Shown in pieces: positions 17,559-24,728 of a stretch of DNA of 64,000 nucleotides. A program made the position numbers and the translations under genes. The notes under the pieces are model-generated. The model did no database searches and was not told the DNA's origin. It worked only from the letters and a program-made list of their open reading frames with translations. The DNA is taken from assembly GCA_963697285.1 (NCBI GenBank), contig CAVONI010000002.1, positions 620,001-684,000 of the forward strand, given 5' to 3'. This DNA comes from JAEUQQ01 sp963697285. Its GTDB lineage: Bacteria > Acidobacteriota > Vicinamibacteria > Vicinamibacterales > JAFNAJ01. The number at the start of each line of letters is the position of its first letter. Positions within the stretch are counted from its first letter, which is position 1.

Positions 17559-17652
17559 GGGGTCGTGTCTTGAATTGCAGCAAAACGCACGACCTGACCC
17601 CGGCTCAAGGGGGTCAGGTCGTGCAAAACGCTGCAATTCAAGACACGACCCC
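17559..17652. repeat. Head-to-head pair of REP-like repeats (GTGTCTTG variant)
   Basis: Copies at 17559-17601 and 17610-17652 face each other and use the GGGGTCGTGTCTTGAATTGC arm, joined to the GCACGACCTGACCCC arm. The pair lies between the lipB stop and the upstream region of the sigma-factor gene, both on the minus strand. It could end the lpdA-E2-lipB transcript. Confidence 0.88.
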
Positions 17653-17661
17653 TTCGGATGG

Positions 17662-18321
17662 CTACGCGATCTGGCGGGCAAAGACGGCGGCGAAGTGGTG
17701 GACGACCGCGGCTTCGACGGCCTGGCGGTCGAAGGGGCCGACCAGGCGTTCGAGCGAGGTCACACCGCGGTCGGTGATGCCGCACGGAACGATCATCCGG
17801 AACCGCGACAGGTCGGTCGTCAGGTTCAGGGCGAACCCGTGGCTGGTAATCCAGCGCGACACACGCACGCCAATCGCGGCGATCTTCTCGTCGCCGACCC
17901 ACACCCCGGTCAGGCCCGTGATTCGCTCTCCTTTCACCCCACACTCCGCGAGGGCTCGGATCAGGGCCTCTTCGATGTCGCGAACGTAGCGGTGGAGGTC
18001 ATGGCGCCCCTCCTCGAGTTCGAGGATGGGGTACCCGATGAGCTGGCCCGGGCCGTGATACGTGACATCGCCGCCGCGCCCCGACTCGACGACCTGGATG
18101 CCCTCGGCTGCCAGCGACTCGGCCGGGGTGATGACGTGCGACCGGTCGTCGCGCACGCGCACTCCCAGCGTGATCACGTGCGGATGCTCGAGCAGCAGCA
18201 ACTGATCCGGGATCTCTCCCCGGCGCCGCTGCTCGACGAGGTCCTTCTGCAACGCCGCCGCCTCGTCATACGCGACGACGCCGAGCCGACAGACCTGCAG
18301 CAGGCGCCCGTCGCCCGGCAT
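17662..18321 (-). CDS. lipB: Octanoyl-(acyl carrier protein):protein N-octanoyltransferase
   Basis: 219 residues of the LipB family. It moves octanoate from acyl carrier protein to the lipoyl lysine of E2 and related proteins, the first step of de novo lipoylation. Family motifs are LLLLEHPHVITLG, SGRGGDVTYHGPGQLIGYPIL and the catalytic-cysteine segment PCGITDRGVTSLE. It follows the E2 gene by 38 bases on the same strand, so the modifying enzyme is probably co-expressed with its substrate. No lipA is seen in the window. The start is set at the ATG at 18321. Confidence 0.92.
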   Translation of the reverse strand: MPGDGRLLQVCRLGVVAYDEAAALQKDLVEQRRRGEIPDQLLLLEHPHVITLGVRVRDDRSHVITPAESLAAEGIQVVESGRGGDVTYHGPGQLIGYPILELEEGRHDLHRYVRDIEEALIRALAECGVKGERITGLTGVWVGDEKIAAIGVRVSRWITSHGFALNLTTDLSRFRMIVPCGITDRGVTSLERLVGPFDRQAVEAAVVHHFAAVFARQIA

Positions 18322-18359
18322 CGGCAGCTGACCTCCGCCGTCCGCACGGGGGGCGGCCC

Positions 18360-19664
18360 CTACGCCGTCGATGGATCCCACCTTTCGATCGACTTCTTCA
18401 CGACAGACATGAACTCGTCGGCGGTGGCGCCATCGACGATCCGATGGTCGTAGCCGATGGACAGGTACGCCTTCGACCGGATGGCGATGCTGTCGTCGTC
18501 GGTCACGACGACACGCTTCTCGATGGCACCGACGCCGAGGATGGCGACCTGCGGCTGGTTGATGATCGGCATCCCGAACAACGTGCCGAAGACGCCGGGG
18601 TTCGTGATCGTGAACGTTCCGCCAGACACTTCCTCGGGCTTCAGTTGCTTGCTGCGCGCCCGGTGGGCGACGTCGGCGATGCTGCGCGCGAGGCCCAGCA
18701 GGTTCTTCTCGTCGGCGTTGCGCACGACGGGCACGATGAGACCCTGCGCGAGCGCGACCGCAATGCCGAGGTTGATGTCCTTCTTGTAGACCACCGAATC
18801 GCCGTCGACCGAACTGTTGAGGATCGGCACCGCGCGCAGGCCGTCGATCACCGCCTTGCAGATGAACGCCATCACGGTGAGCTTGGTCCCGTTGGCCTCG
18901 TACTCGGCCTTCTTCTCCTGCCTGACCCTGAGCACCCGCGTGAAGTCGACCTCGAACACCGAGTGCACGTGGGCCGACGTCCGTCGGCTCATGAGCATGT
19001 GTTCGGCGATCTTCTTCCGCATGATCGTCATCGGGACGACTTCGGTCCGCTCTCCCGGCTTGAACACGACAGGCGGCGCGGCCGGCGCTGGTCCGCTGAT
19101 CCGCCCCTCCTTGTCGGCCGTCGCCCCGCCCTTTGCGGCAGACGTGGAGATGTGCTCGAGAATGTCCTTCTTGGTGACGCGTCCCCCGAGGCCGGTTCCC
19201 GGCACCCTCGCGATGTCTACCGCGTGTTCCTCGGCGATCTTCCGCACGAGCGGCGACGACTTGGTCCGCCGCAGGGAATCCACCTCGGCCTCGTCGGACG
19301 GCGAGCCCGTGGCGTCGGCCCTGGGCATTGCCCCTGCAGACGGGGCATCGGCAGTCGTGACCGAGTCCTCGGGCCCCGCGGACTCCTGGGTCGCCGGAGC
19401 GGCTTGAGGCCACGAGAGCGCCTCGCCAGGCGCGGCAATCACGGCCACGACCGAGTCGACAGGCACCGTCTCGCCTTCCCTGACGCGCACTTCGACCAGC
19501 ACGCCGGCCGCCGGCGAGGGAATCTCGGCATCGACCTTGTCGGTCGAGATCTCGAAGAGCGGCTCATCGCGGTCGATGGCATCACCGATCTTCTTGATCC
19601 AGCGCGTGACGGTGCCTTCGGCGACCGACTCGCCCATCTGCGGCATGACGACGTTTGTGGGCAT
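18360..19664 (-). CDS. 2-oxoacid dehydrogenase complex E2 (dihydrolipoamide acyltransferase)
   Basis: 434 residues in three parts. An N-terminal lipoyl domain (MPTNVVMPQMGESVAEGTV) carries the lipoylated lysine in EISTDKVDAE. After an Ala/Pro linker comes the peripheral-subunit-binding domain (SSPLVRKIAEEHAVDIARVPG). The catalytic core ends in YDHRIVDGATADEF, with the active-site histidine and aspartate. MGESVAEG suggests a succinyl- or branched-chain-type E2 rather than a pyruvate E2. It is preceded by lpdA (44 bases) and followed by lipB. The E1 component is not in this window. Confidence 0.92.
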   Translation of the reverse strand: MPTNVVMPQMGESVAEGTVTRWIKKIGDAIDRDEPLFEISTDKVDAEIPSPAAGVLVEVRVREGETVPVDSVVAVIAAPGEALSWPQAAPATQESAGPEDSVTTADAPSAGAMPRADATGSPSDEAEVDSLRRTKSSPLVRKIAEEHAVDIARVPGTGLGGRVTKKDILEHISTSAAKGGATADKEGRISGPAPAAPPVVFKPGERTEVVPMTIMRKKIAEHMLMSRRTSAHVHSVFEVDFTRVLRVRQEKKAEYEANGTKLTVMAFICKAVIDGLRAVPILNSSVDGDSVVYKKDINLGIAVALAQGLIVPVVRNADEKNLLGLARSIADVAHRARSKQLKPEEVSGGTFTITNPGVFGTLFGMPIINQPQVAILGVGAIEKRVVVTDDDSIAIRSKAYLSIGYDHRIVDGATADEFMSVVKKSIERWDPSTA

Positions 19665-19708
19665 GGCGTATCCGGATGTCTCCGGCCGAGCGCACGAGGC
19701 GCCCGGCC

Positions 19709-21124
19709 CTACATGTGAATGGCTGCCCCGTGGGCCGCGTGCGCGGCCTCGCCCACTGCCTCCGACATCGTCGGGTGCGCGTGGATGGTGCGGATCAACT
19801 CCTCGACGGTGCACTCGAGGCGCAAGGCCATCGTGGCCTCGGCAACCAGTTCGGTGCTGCGCGGGCCAATCATGTGCACGCCCAGCACTTCGTCGTACTT
19901 CTTGTCGGCGACGATCTTGACGAACCCGTCGATCTCGTTGGCGATCTTGGCGCGCCCGAGCACGCCGAACGGGAACGTCCCGACGATCACGTCGTACCCG
20001 CGCGCCTTCGCCTCGGCCTCGGTCAGGCCCACGCTGCCGATCTCCGGATCGCAGTAGGTGCAGGCCGGCACGTGGTCGTAGTTGATCGGACGCACGTCCT
20101 TGCCCGCGATGCGCTCGGCCGCAATGATGCCCTCCATCGACGACAGGTGCGCCAACTGCGGATGCCCCGGTTTCTCGAACGTGATCACGTCGCCCACGGC
20201 ACTGATGCCGGGCACGCTCGTCCGGAACAGTTCATCCACCAGGATGTAGCCACGCTGCATCGCCAGGCCGATCTCCTCGGCCCCGAGCCCCGTCGTCACG
20301 GGACCGCGGCCGGTGGCCACGAGCAGATACTCGGCCGTGATCGTTTCAACCGATCCATCCGGCTTCTCGGCGGTGATCTCGACGGAGTCCTTCCCCGGCA
20401 CGGCGCTCGTCACCTTCGTCCCGGTGAGCACCTTGATCTTCCGCTTCCGGTAGATCTTCTCGAGTTCGGCAGACACCGCCTCGTCTTCGTTGGGCACAAT
20501 CCGCGGCAGCAACTCGATGATCGTGACCTCGCAGCCGAACGTGTTGAAGATCGATCCGAACTCGACGCCCACCGCACCGCTGCCCATGATGACCATCGAC
20601 CGGGGGACGGCCTTCATGTGGATGGCATCGTCGCTGCTGATGATGCGCTGGTGGTCGATCTCGATGCCGGGGACGCTGCGGGCGTACGACCCGGTGGCGA
20701 CGATGATCTCCTTCGCCTCGAGGGTCTTCGGCTCGCTGCCGCTGACGTCGATCTTTCCGCCGCCACGCAGGCGCGCGGTGCCCTTGATCCAGTCGATCTT
20801 GTTCTTCTTGAAGAGATACGCGACGCCGGCGGTGAGGCCCTTGACGACCTTGTCCTTGCGCGCGTGCACCTGCTTCATCTCGATGGCGATGGGCGTGTCA
20901 CCGAGCGTGACGCCCCACTCCTTCGCCTCCTTGATCACCTTGAAGGCGTGCGCGTGTTCGAGGAGCGCCTTGGTGGGGATGCATCCCCAGTTGAGGCAGG
21001 TGCCGCCGAGCGTCTGCTCCTTCTCGACCACGCCGACCTTGAGGCCCAACTGCGCTGCGCGAAGGGCCGCGACGTATCCGCCGGTGCCCGCGCCAATCAC
21101 CACGACATCGTAAGTGTTCGCCAA
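19709..21124 (-). CDS. lpdA: Dihydrolipoyl dehydrogenase (E3)
   Basis: 471 residues. FAD-binding motif VVIGAGTGGYVAALRAAQLG, redox disulfide GGTCLNWGCIPTKA, NAD-binding motif VIMGSGAVGVEFGSIF, and the C-terminal catalytic HAHPTMSEAVGEAAHA. It re-oxidises the lipoyl groups of the E2 encoded next. The start is a TTG at 21124, chosen because AGGAG stands eight bases upstream on the minus strand and the sequence then enters the FAD motif at once. First gene of an lpdA-E2-lipB operon with a perfect TATAAT upstream. Confidence 0.94.
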   Translation of the reverse strand: MANTYDVVVIGAGTGGYVAALRAAQLGLKVGVVEKEQTLGGTCLNWGCIPTKALLEHAHAFKVIKEAKEWGVTLGDTPIAIEMKQVHARKDKVVKGLTAGVAYLFKKNKIDWIKGTARLRGGGKIDVSGSEPKTLEAKEIIVATGSYARSVPGIEIDHQRIISSDDAIHMKAVPRSMVIMGSGAVGVEFGSIFNTFGCEVTIIELLPRIVPNEDEAVSAELEKIYRKRKIKVLTGTKVTSAVPGKDSVEITAEKPDGSVETITAEYLLVATGRGPVTTGLGAEEIGLAMQRGYILVDELFRTSVPGISAVGDVITFEKPGHPQLAHLSSMEGIIAAERIAGKDVRPINYDHVPACTYCDPEIGSVGLTEAEAKARGYDVIVGTFPFGVLGRAKIANEIDGFVKIVADKKYDEVLGVHMIGPRSTELVAEATMALRLECTVEELIRTIHAHPTMSEAVGEAAHAAHGAAIHM

Positions 21125-21194
21125 ACCGCGATCTCCTCTGACGACGCCAGGGGCCGATTCGGGATTCCCCGGGGCGGCCAGTGGCAAACGCCGA

Positions 21195-21200
21195 ATTATA
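21195..21200 (-). promoter_or_regulatory. Predicted -10 element of the lpdA-E2-lipB operon
   Basis: TATAAT on the minus strand, about 70 bases before the lpdA TTG, in an unusually AT-rich patch. No good -35 hexamer was found at 16-18 bases. A TAGAAT on the plus strand (21237-21242) could serve the divergent regulator gene. Confidence 0.45.
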
Positions 21201-21280
21201 CCGGTATCGCTCCCACGTTATGGCTCGTCGATACGATAGAATGGCGGCCCCACCCCGCTCCCCGGCGTGGCTGGCGCGTC

Positions 21281-22657
21281 ATGTCCACTCCACCGAAAAC
21301 ATTGCTCGTCGTCGACGACGACGAGGGGATGCGCGACACCCTTGCCGCGATCCTCAAGCGCGATTACCTCGTCCTGGTCGAGTCGAGCGCCGAGTCGGCC
21401 CGGGCCGTTCTCGCCTGCACGCGCATCGACCTGATGCTGCTCGACGTCCGGCTCCCGGGCATGAGCGGCCTCGAGTTGCTCAAGATCGTCAAGGACTCCC
21501 AGCCCCTGATCGAGGTCATCGTCATCTCGGCCGTGAGCGAGGTCGAGACCGCCGTCGCAGCGATGAAACAGGGCGCCTATCACTACATCACCAAGGATTT
21601 CGAGTACGACGCCCTCCGGTCGCTCGTGAGAAACGCCTCGGAGAAGCAGGACCTGAACCGGCGCGTGCTGACCTTGTCGGCGCAGGTCGCCGAGCAGAGC
21701 GACAGCGACTTCGTGATGGGCCCGAGCGGGGCCATGCGCGAGGTCATGGCGCTGGCCGGGAAGATCTCCAAGGTGTCGGCGACGGTGCTCATCCTCGGCG
21801 AAAGCGGCACCGGCAAGGAGTTGCTCGCCCGCTGGCTGCACCGCCACTCCGAGCGTGCCGAGGGACCCTTCATTCCGGTCAACGTGGGCGCCCTCCCGGC
21901 CGACCTGGTCGAAAGCACGCTGTTCGGGCACGAGCGCGGCGCCTTTACCGGGGCCGTGAAGCAGCAGTTGGGGAAGTTCGAGCTGGCGGCTGGCGGAACG
22001 CTGTTCCTCGACGAAGTCGGGGATCTGCGTCTCGATCTGCAGGTGAAGCTGCTGCGCGCCATCCAGGAGGGCGAGATCGAGCGCCTCGGAGGATCGCGGC
22101 CGATCAAGACCGACTTCCGCCTGGTCTGCGCGACCAACCAGGATCTCGACCGGGCCGTGCGCGAGGGACGATTCCGCGACGACCTGTATTACCGCATCAA
22201 CGTCGTGCCGATCGTGCTGCCGGCGCTGCGGACGCGCAGCGAGGATGTGAAGCCGCTGACCGAGTTCTTCCTGGAACGCTACGAGGCGCGGTTTCGGAAG
22301 CAGGGCGTGCACCTCGCGCCCGAGGCGCTCGCGGCGCTCGAACGCTACACGTGGCCGGGCAATGTGCGGGAACTCCAGAACCTGATGGAGCGCCTGGTCG
22401 CCATCAACGACGGCCCCATCACCGAAGAGGATCTGCCGCTCGAAGTCCGGCGCGCCCGCGACGCGCGCGCCGCGGAGAGCGCCCTGCAACAGGCCGTGGA
22501 CGACTTCGAACGGTCGTTCCTCCTGCGGGCCATCGAGCAGACCGACGGGAACGTCACGGCTGCGGCACGCGCCCTCGGCGTCCCCCTGAGCACCCTCAAG
22601 CACAAGCTCCAGCGCCTGGAGATCAACGACGCTCCACGGCGCATCCGCCGCCTGTAG
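21281..22657 (+). CDS. NtrC-family sigma-54-dependent response regulator
   Basis: 458 residues. The receiver domain (residues 1-120) has VVDDDEG, the phospho-acceptor aspartate in LLLDVRLPG and the lysine in YITKDF. The AAA+ domain has Walker A GESGTGKE, the sigma-54 contact loop GAFTGA (within HERGAFTGAVKQ) and Walker B FLDEVGD. The C-terminus is a Fis-type helix-turn-helix (GNVTAAARALGVPLSTLKHKLQRL). It should switch on sigma-54 promoters when phosphorylated. It is the first gene of the proposed peptide-signalling cluster; the matching histidine kinase is probably the one at 26254-28056. The same frame is open far upstream, antisense to lpdA, so the ATG at 21281 was taken. Confidence 0.93.
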   Translation: MSTPPKTLLVVDDDEGMRDTLAAILKRDYLVLVESSAESARAVLACTRIDLMLLDVRLPGMSGLELLKIVKDSQPLIEVIVISAVSEVETAVAAMKQGAYHYITKDFEYDALRSLVRNASEKQDLNRRVLTLSAQVAEQSDSDFVMGPSGAMREVMALAGKISKVSATVLILGESGTGKELLARWLHRHSERAEGPFIPVNVGALPADLVESTLFGHERGAFTGAVKQQLGKFELAAGGTLFLDEVGDLRLDLQVKLLRAIQEGEIERLGGSRPIKTDFRLVCATNQDLDRAVREGRFRDDLYYRINVVPIVLPALRTRSEDVKPLTEFFLERYEARFRKQGVHLAPEALAALERYTWPGNVRELQNLMERLVAINDGPITEEDLPLEVRRARDARAAESALQQAVDDFERSFLLRAIEQTDGNVTAAARALGVPLSTLKHKLQRLEINDAPRRIRRL

Positions 22658-22672
22658 GACCCTCATCCAGGT

Positions 22673-22686
22673 GGCGACCCGTCGCC
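22673..22686. terminator. GGCGACCCGTCGCC hairpin after the NtrC-type regulator gene
   Basis: Five-base stem with a CCCG loop, 16 bases after the stop. The same 14-mer core recurs at 24625-24638, after the precursor-peptide gene. No T-tract follows, so the terminator role is tentative. Confidence 0.35.
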
Positions 22687-22878
22687 GTCGTGATGCAGAT
22701 CGCATCGCGTAGGGGGGACCTCCGCTCTTCACGTGGGCCGGGGGGGAGCCGAAGCGACCCCGGGCGGTCGTGCGGTTGGGACGATCTGTCCCCGGTCGGG
22801 CCGAAGCGGGGTAGCACCTACCCGGACTGGCTCGGCCGCCGGATGTCAGTTTCTGCCGGTCTCGAGGGGGTCGAGCCG

Positions 22879-22919
22879 TTGACATCCCTGCCAATCGACT
22901 GACACCCCGCTGACACCCC
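22879..22919 (+). promoter_or_regulatory. Three phased direct repeats (YTGACAYCCC), candidate activator sites
   Basis: TTGACATCCC at 22879, CTGACACCCC at 22899 and CTGACACCCC at 22910. Spacings are 20 and 11 bases, close to two turns and one turn of the helix, so all three face the same side. They lie roughly 105-145 bases before the predicted sigma-54 start, the usual distance for enhancer-binding proteins. The first copy also reads as a TTGACA box. Confidence 0.5.
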
Positions 22920-22997
22920 GGTGGCGCTTCCCGGATTCAAGTTCCACGAAACGCGGCCGATTCCTCGCATACCGCGGGATCGGCAGAGTCAGCGCCG

Positions 22998-23014
22998 CGG
23001 GTACGTAGATTGCC
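22998..23014 (+). promoter_or_regulatory. Candidate sigma-54 (-24/-12) promoter of the maturase-peptide operon
   Basis: GG at 23000-23001 and GC at 23012-23013 have exactly ten bases between them. The whole reads CGGGTACGTAGATTGCC against the known consensus YTGGCACGNNNNTTGCW. GG, ACG and TTGC match; the T before GG, the first C after GG and the final W do not. The predicted start is near 23025, giving a 60-base leader to the GTG at 23085. The gene just upstream encodes a sigma-54 activator, which supports the call. Confidence 0.55.
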
Positions 23015-23025
23015 ATGCTGCTTCG

Positions 23026-23045
23026 CGTGTGCGCTGAAGCACACG
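23026..23045 (+). promoter_or_regulatory. Hairpin at the predicted 5' end of the maturase mRNA
   Basis: CGTGTGC and GCACACG pair perfectly (seven bases) around a GCTGAA loop. It begins one base after the start predicted from the sigma-54 promoter, where it could protect the transcript from 5' decay or act as a control site. Confidence 0.45.
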
Positions 23046-23084
23046 TTGCCCAAAGACCGGATTTCGGCCAGGAGTTCACCGCCA

Positions 23085-24515
23085 GTGCTCCCCTCGCGGT
23101 TCACCGTGCGTGTGCCGTTGCCTGACAAGGATGAGGTGTTCCTGCTCAACACCCTCACCGACGCCCAGGCGGTGGTCTCGACTGATGTCGCTGCCCTGCT
23201 CGATGACGGGAACGCAGACAGCCACGAGGCTCGCCAGGCCATCCAGACGCTCGCCGAACACGGGTTCCTCGTCGCCTCGCGCGCCGACGATGATCGGGCG
23301 ATTGCCCGACACTTCGCCTCGGTGAAGCACGACACCGGCGAACTGCGGGTCACCGTGCTCACCACCGAGCAGTGCAACTTCGCGTGCGGCTACTGCGTGC
23401 AGGGCGACCACGGCGACGCCAACAGCTCCGGGCGGAAGATGACGCTCGAGACGGCCGATGCCGTCGCGCGCTGGTTTGCAGCGCAGCTCGACACGGTGGC
23501 GCCGAAGCGCGCCGTGATGACGTTCTTCGGCGGCGAACCCCTGTTGAACCTCCCGGTGGTCTATCGCCTCGCCGAACGGGCCCACGTCGCCGCGCGCATG
23601 CGCGGGGTCACGTTCCTGATCAACGTGATCACGAACGGCCTGCTGCTCACGCCCGACGTCGTCGATCGACTGGTGCCATTCGGCCTGAACGGCGTCAAGG
23701 TCACGCTCGACGGAGACCGCGAGACGCACGACCGCGCGCGGCCGCTGCGCGGGGGCCAGGGCACGTTCGACCGGATCCTGGCGAACGTCTCGGCCGTCGC
23801 CGGCCGGTGCCGCATCTCGATCGGGGGCAACGTGGCGCCCGATGCCGTGGAGAGCTACCACGCGCTGCTGGCCTTCCTCAAGGAGCAGCCGTTTGCACCC
23901 GCTCTCGCGAAGGTCTCGTTCAAGCCGCTCATCGACACGTCGTCGTCGGTCAACGCACCGGGGCCGACACCTGGTGTGTCAGGACGGATCATCCCGCTCG
24001 CCGTCGTCGGGTCACCGGGGGCGGCGCGCTCGTCGTGCGTGCCGGCCAGGGGCGCGGGCCGCGCCTCGGGGTGCGACTCGTGCGGAGTCGACGACCTGGC
24101 GCTCGACGACCTGCGCGAGCAGACGAAACGTGCAGGGTTCGAGACGCCCGACGGCGTGCACATGGGTCCCTGCGAAGTCCACCGTGCGCATGCCCACACG
24201 GTCGGCATCGCAGGCGAACTCTACAAGTGTCCTGGATTCAGCGGCGAGGCGACCGAGGTCGTCGGCCATATCACGCGACCCGCCAACGCGCAGGAGCGTG
24301 TCGCCGCGGCGCGCTTCGACGCGCTTGCCGCGTACGAACTCTGCGGAGACTGTGCGTTCGTCCCGGTCTGTGCCGGCGGATGCGCCGTCGCCTCGCACCA
24401 CGAACTTGGTGACATGCATGCGCCGACATGTCATCGACGTGCATTCGAGTCGGCGCTCGTTTCAATGGCCCGCGACGTCTCATCGGCCACCGAACCCTGC
24501 GAAGGAGCAGCATGA
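23085..24515 (+). CDS. Radical SAM/SPASM peptide maturase
   Basis: 476 residues. The first 80 form a small winged-helix-like leader-binding region (FLLNTLTDAQAVVSTDVAALL, then QAIQTLAEHGFLV). The radical SAM cluster is C97-x3-C101-x2-C104 in QCNFACGYC, followed by FFGGEPLL and ITNGLLL. The C-terminal third is a SPASM domain with extra iron-sulfur cysteines (GPCEVH, YKCPGF, LCGDCAFVPVCAGGC and a last TCHRR). Such enzymes cross-link or otherwise modify ribosomal peptides. The GTG start at 23085 was chosen for AGGAG ten bases upstream. The stop overlaps the ATG of the 33-residue peptide gene, its probable substrate. Confidence 0.9.
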   Translation: MLPSRFTVRVPLPDKDEVFLLNTLTDAQAVVSTDVAALLDDGNADSHEARQAIQTLAEHGFLVASRADDDRAIARHFASVKHDTGELRVTVLTTEQCNFACGYCVQGDHGDANSSGRKMTLETADAVARWFAAQLDTVAPKRAVMTFFGGEPLLNLPVVYRLAERAHVAARMRGVTFLINVITNGLLLTPDVVDRLVPFGLNGVKVTLDGDRETHDRARPLRGGQGTFDRILANVSAVAGRCRISIGGNVAPDAVESYHALLAFLKEQPFAPALAKVSFKPLIDTSSSVNAPGPTPGVSGRIIPLAVVGSPGAARSSCVPARGAGRASGCDSCGVDDLALDDLREQTKRAGFETPDGVHMGPCEVHRAHAHTVGIAGELYKCPGFSGEATEVVGHITRPANAQERVAAARFDALAAYELCGDCAFVPVCAGGCAVASHHELGDMHAPTCHRRAFESALVSMARDVSSATEPCEGAA

Positions 24516-24613
24516 ACATCCGCATCGTGAAGCCCGGAACGCAAGCGCGTCCGCCCCTGTCGTGCCCCTGGTTGATCGACTATCCGAGCGAGCCGCCGCG
24601 CGACAGCAAGTAG
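24512..24613 (+). CDS. Candidate RiPP precursor peptide, 33 residues
   Basis: A short gene whose ATG overlaps the maturase TGA (ATGA), with GAAGGAG as ribosome site inside the end of the maturase gene. It encodes a basic first half (MNIRIVKPGTQARPPLS) and a second half, CPWLIDYPSEPPRDSK, rich in residues that radical SAM enzymes modify: one Cys (18), one Trp (20), one Tyr (24), Asp, Lys and several Pro. There is no double-glycine cut site and no signal peptide. The family was not recognised, and no dedicated protease or exporter gene is next to it. Position, coupling and composition make it the likely maturase substrate; the modification is unknown. Confidence 0.7.
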   Translation: MNIRIVKPGTQARPPLSCPWLIDYPSEPPRDSK

Positions 24614-24623
24614 TCAGCACCCG

Positions 24624-24639
24624 GGGCGACCCGTCGCCC
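24624..24639. terminator. GGGCGACCCGTCGCCC hairpin after the precursor peptide
   Basis: Six-base stem with a CCCG loop, 11 bases after the peptide stop. It shares a 14-base core with the hairpin at 22673-22686. It may attenuate transcription into the SBP-kinase genes or stabilise the upstream mRNA. No T-tract is present. Confidence 0.4.
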
Positions 24640-24674
24640 GCATCACTGGCGCCGATCTGCGGATCGGGAGGCGA

Positions 24675-24728
24675 ATGATGCGGGTCACGGGCCGCCCGGC
24701 GGGGTCCGGTGTACATTACGCGGCGTGA
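24675..24728 (+). CDS. 17-codon upstream ORF before the SBP gene (possible leader peptide)
   Basis: ATGATG preceded by GGGAGG at good distance, encoding MMRVTGRPAGSGVHYAA. Its TGA overlaps the SBP GTG as GTGA. It could be a real leader peptide or simply the entry point for ribosomes that reinitiate on the SBP gene, which has no strong ribosome site of its own. It is too short to judge by codon use. Confidence 0.3.
   Translation: MMRVTGRPAGSGVHYAA

Larger units (their letters stand above)
22658..23084. other. 427-bp regulatory intergenic region before the radical SAM gene
   Basis: No convincing gene. In order it holds a GGCGACCCGTCGCC hairpin just after the regulator stop, three TGACA-containing direct repeats, a sigma-54-type promoter, a hairpin at the predicted transcript start, and an AGGAG ribosome site (23070-23074). 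Each element is listed separately. Confidence 0.7.

Noticed and set aside
15067..17652. CRISPR-like arrangement of the GGGGTC repeats
   Set aside because: Copies are paired head-to-head at scattered gene ends, not in a direct array with unique spacers.
19655..21280. A very long plus-strand open frame running into the sigma-54 regulator
   Set aside because: It is antisense to lpdA, has low-complexity HR-rich sequence and no domain; the regulator clearly begins at 21281.
22692..22902. A 70-codon ORF between the regulator and maturase genes, considered as a second precursor
   Set aside because: No ribosome site, arginine/glycine-rich shadow-like composition, and it runs into the phased repeats upstream of the promoter.
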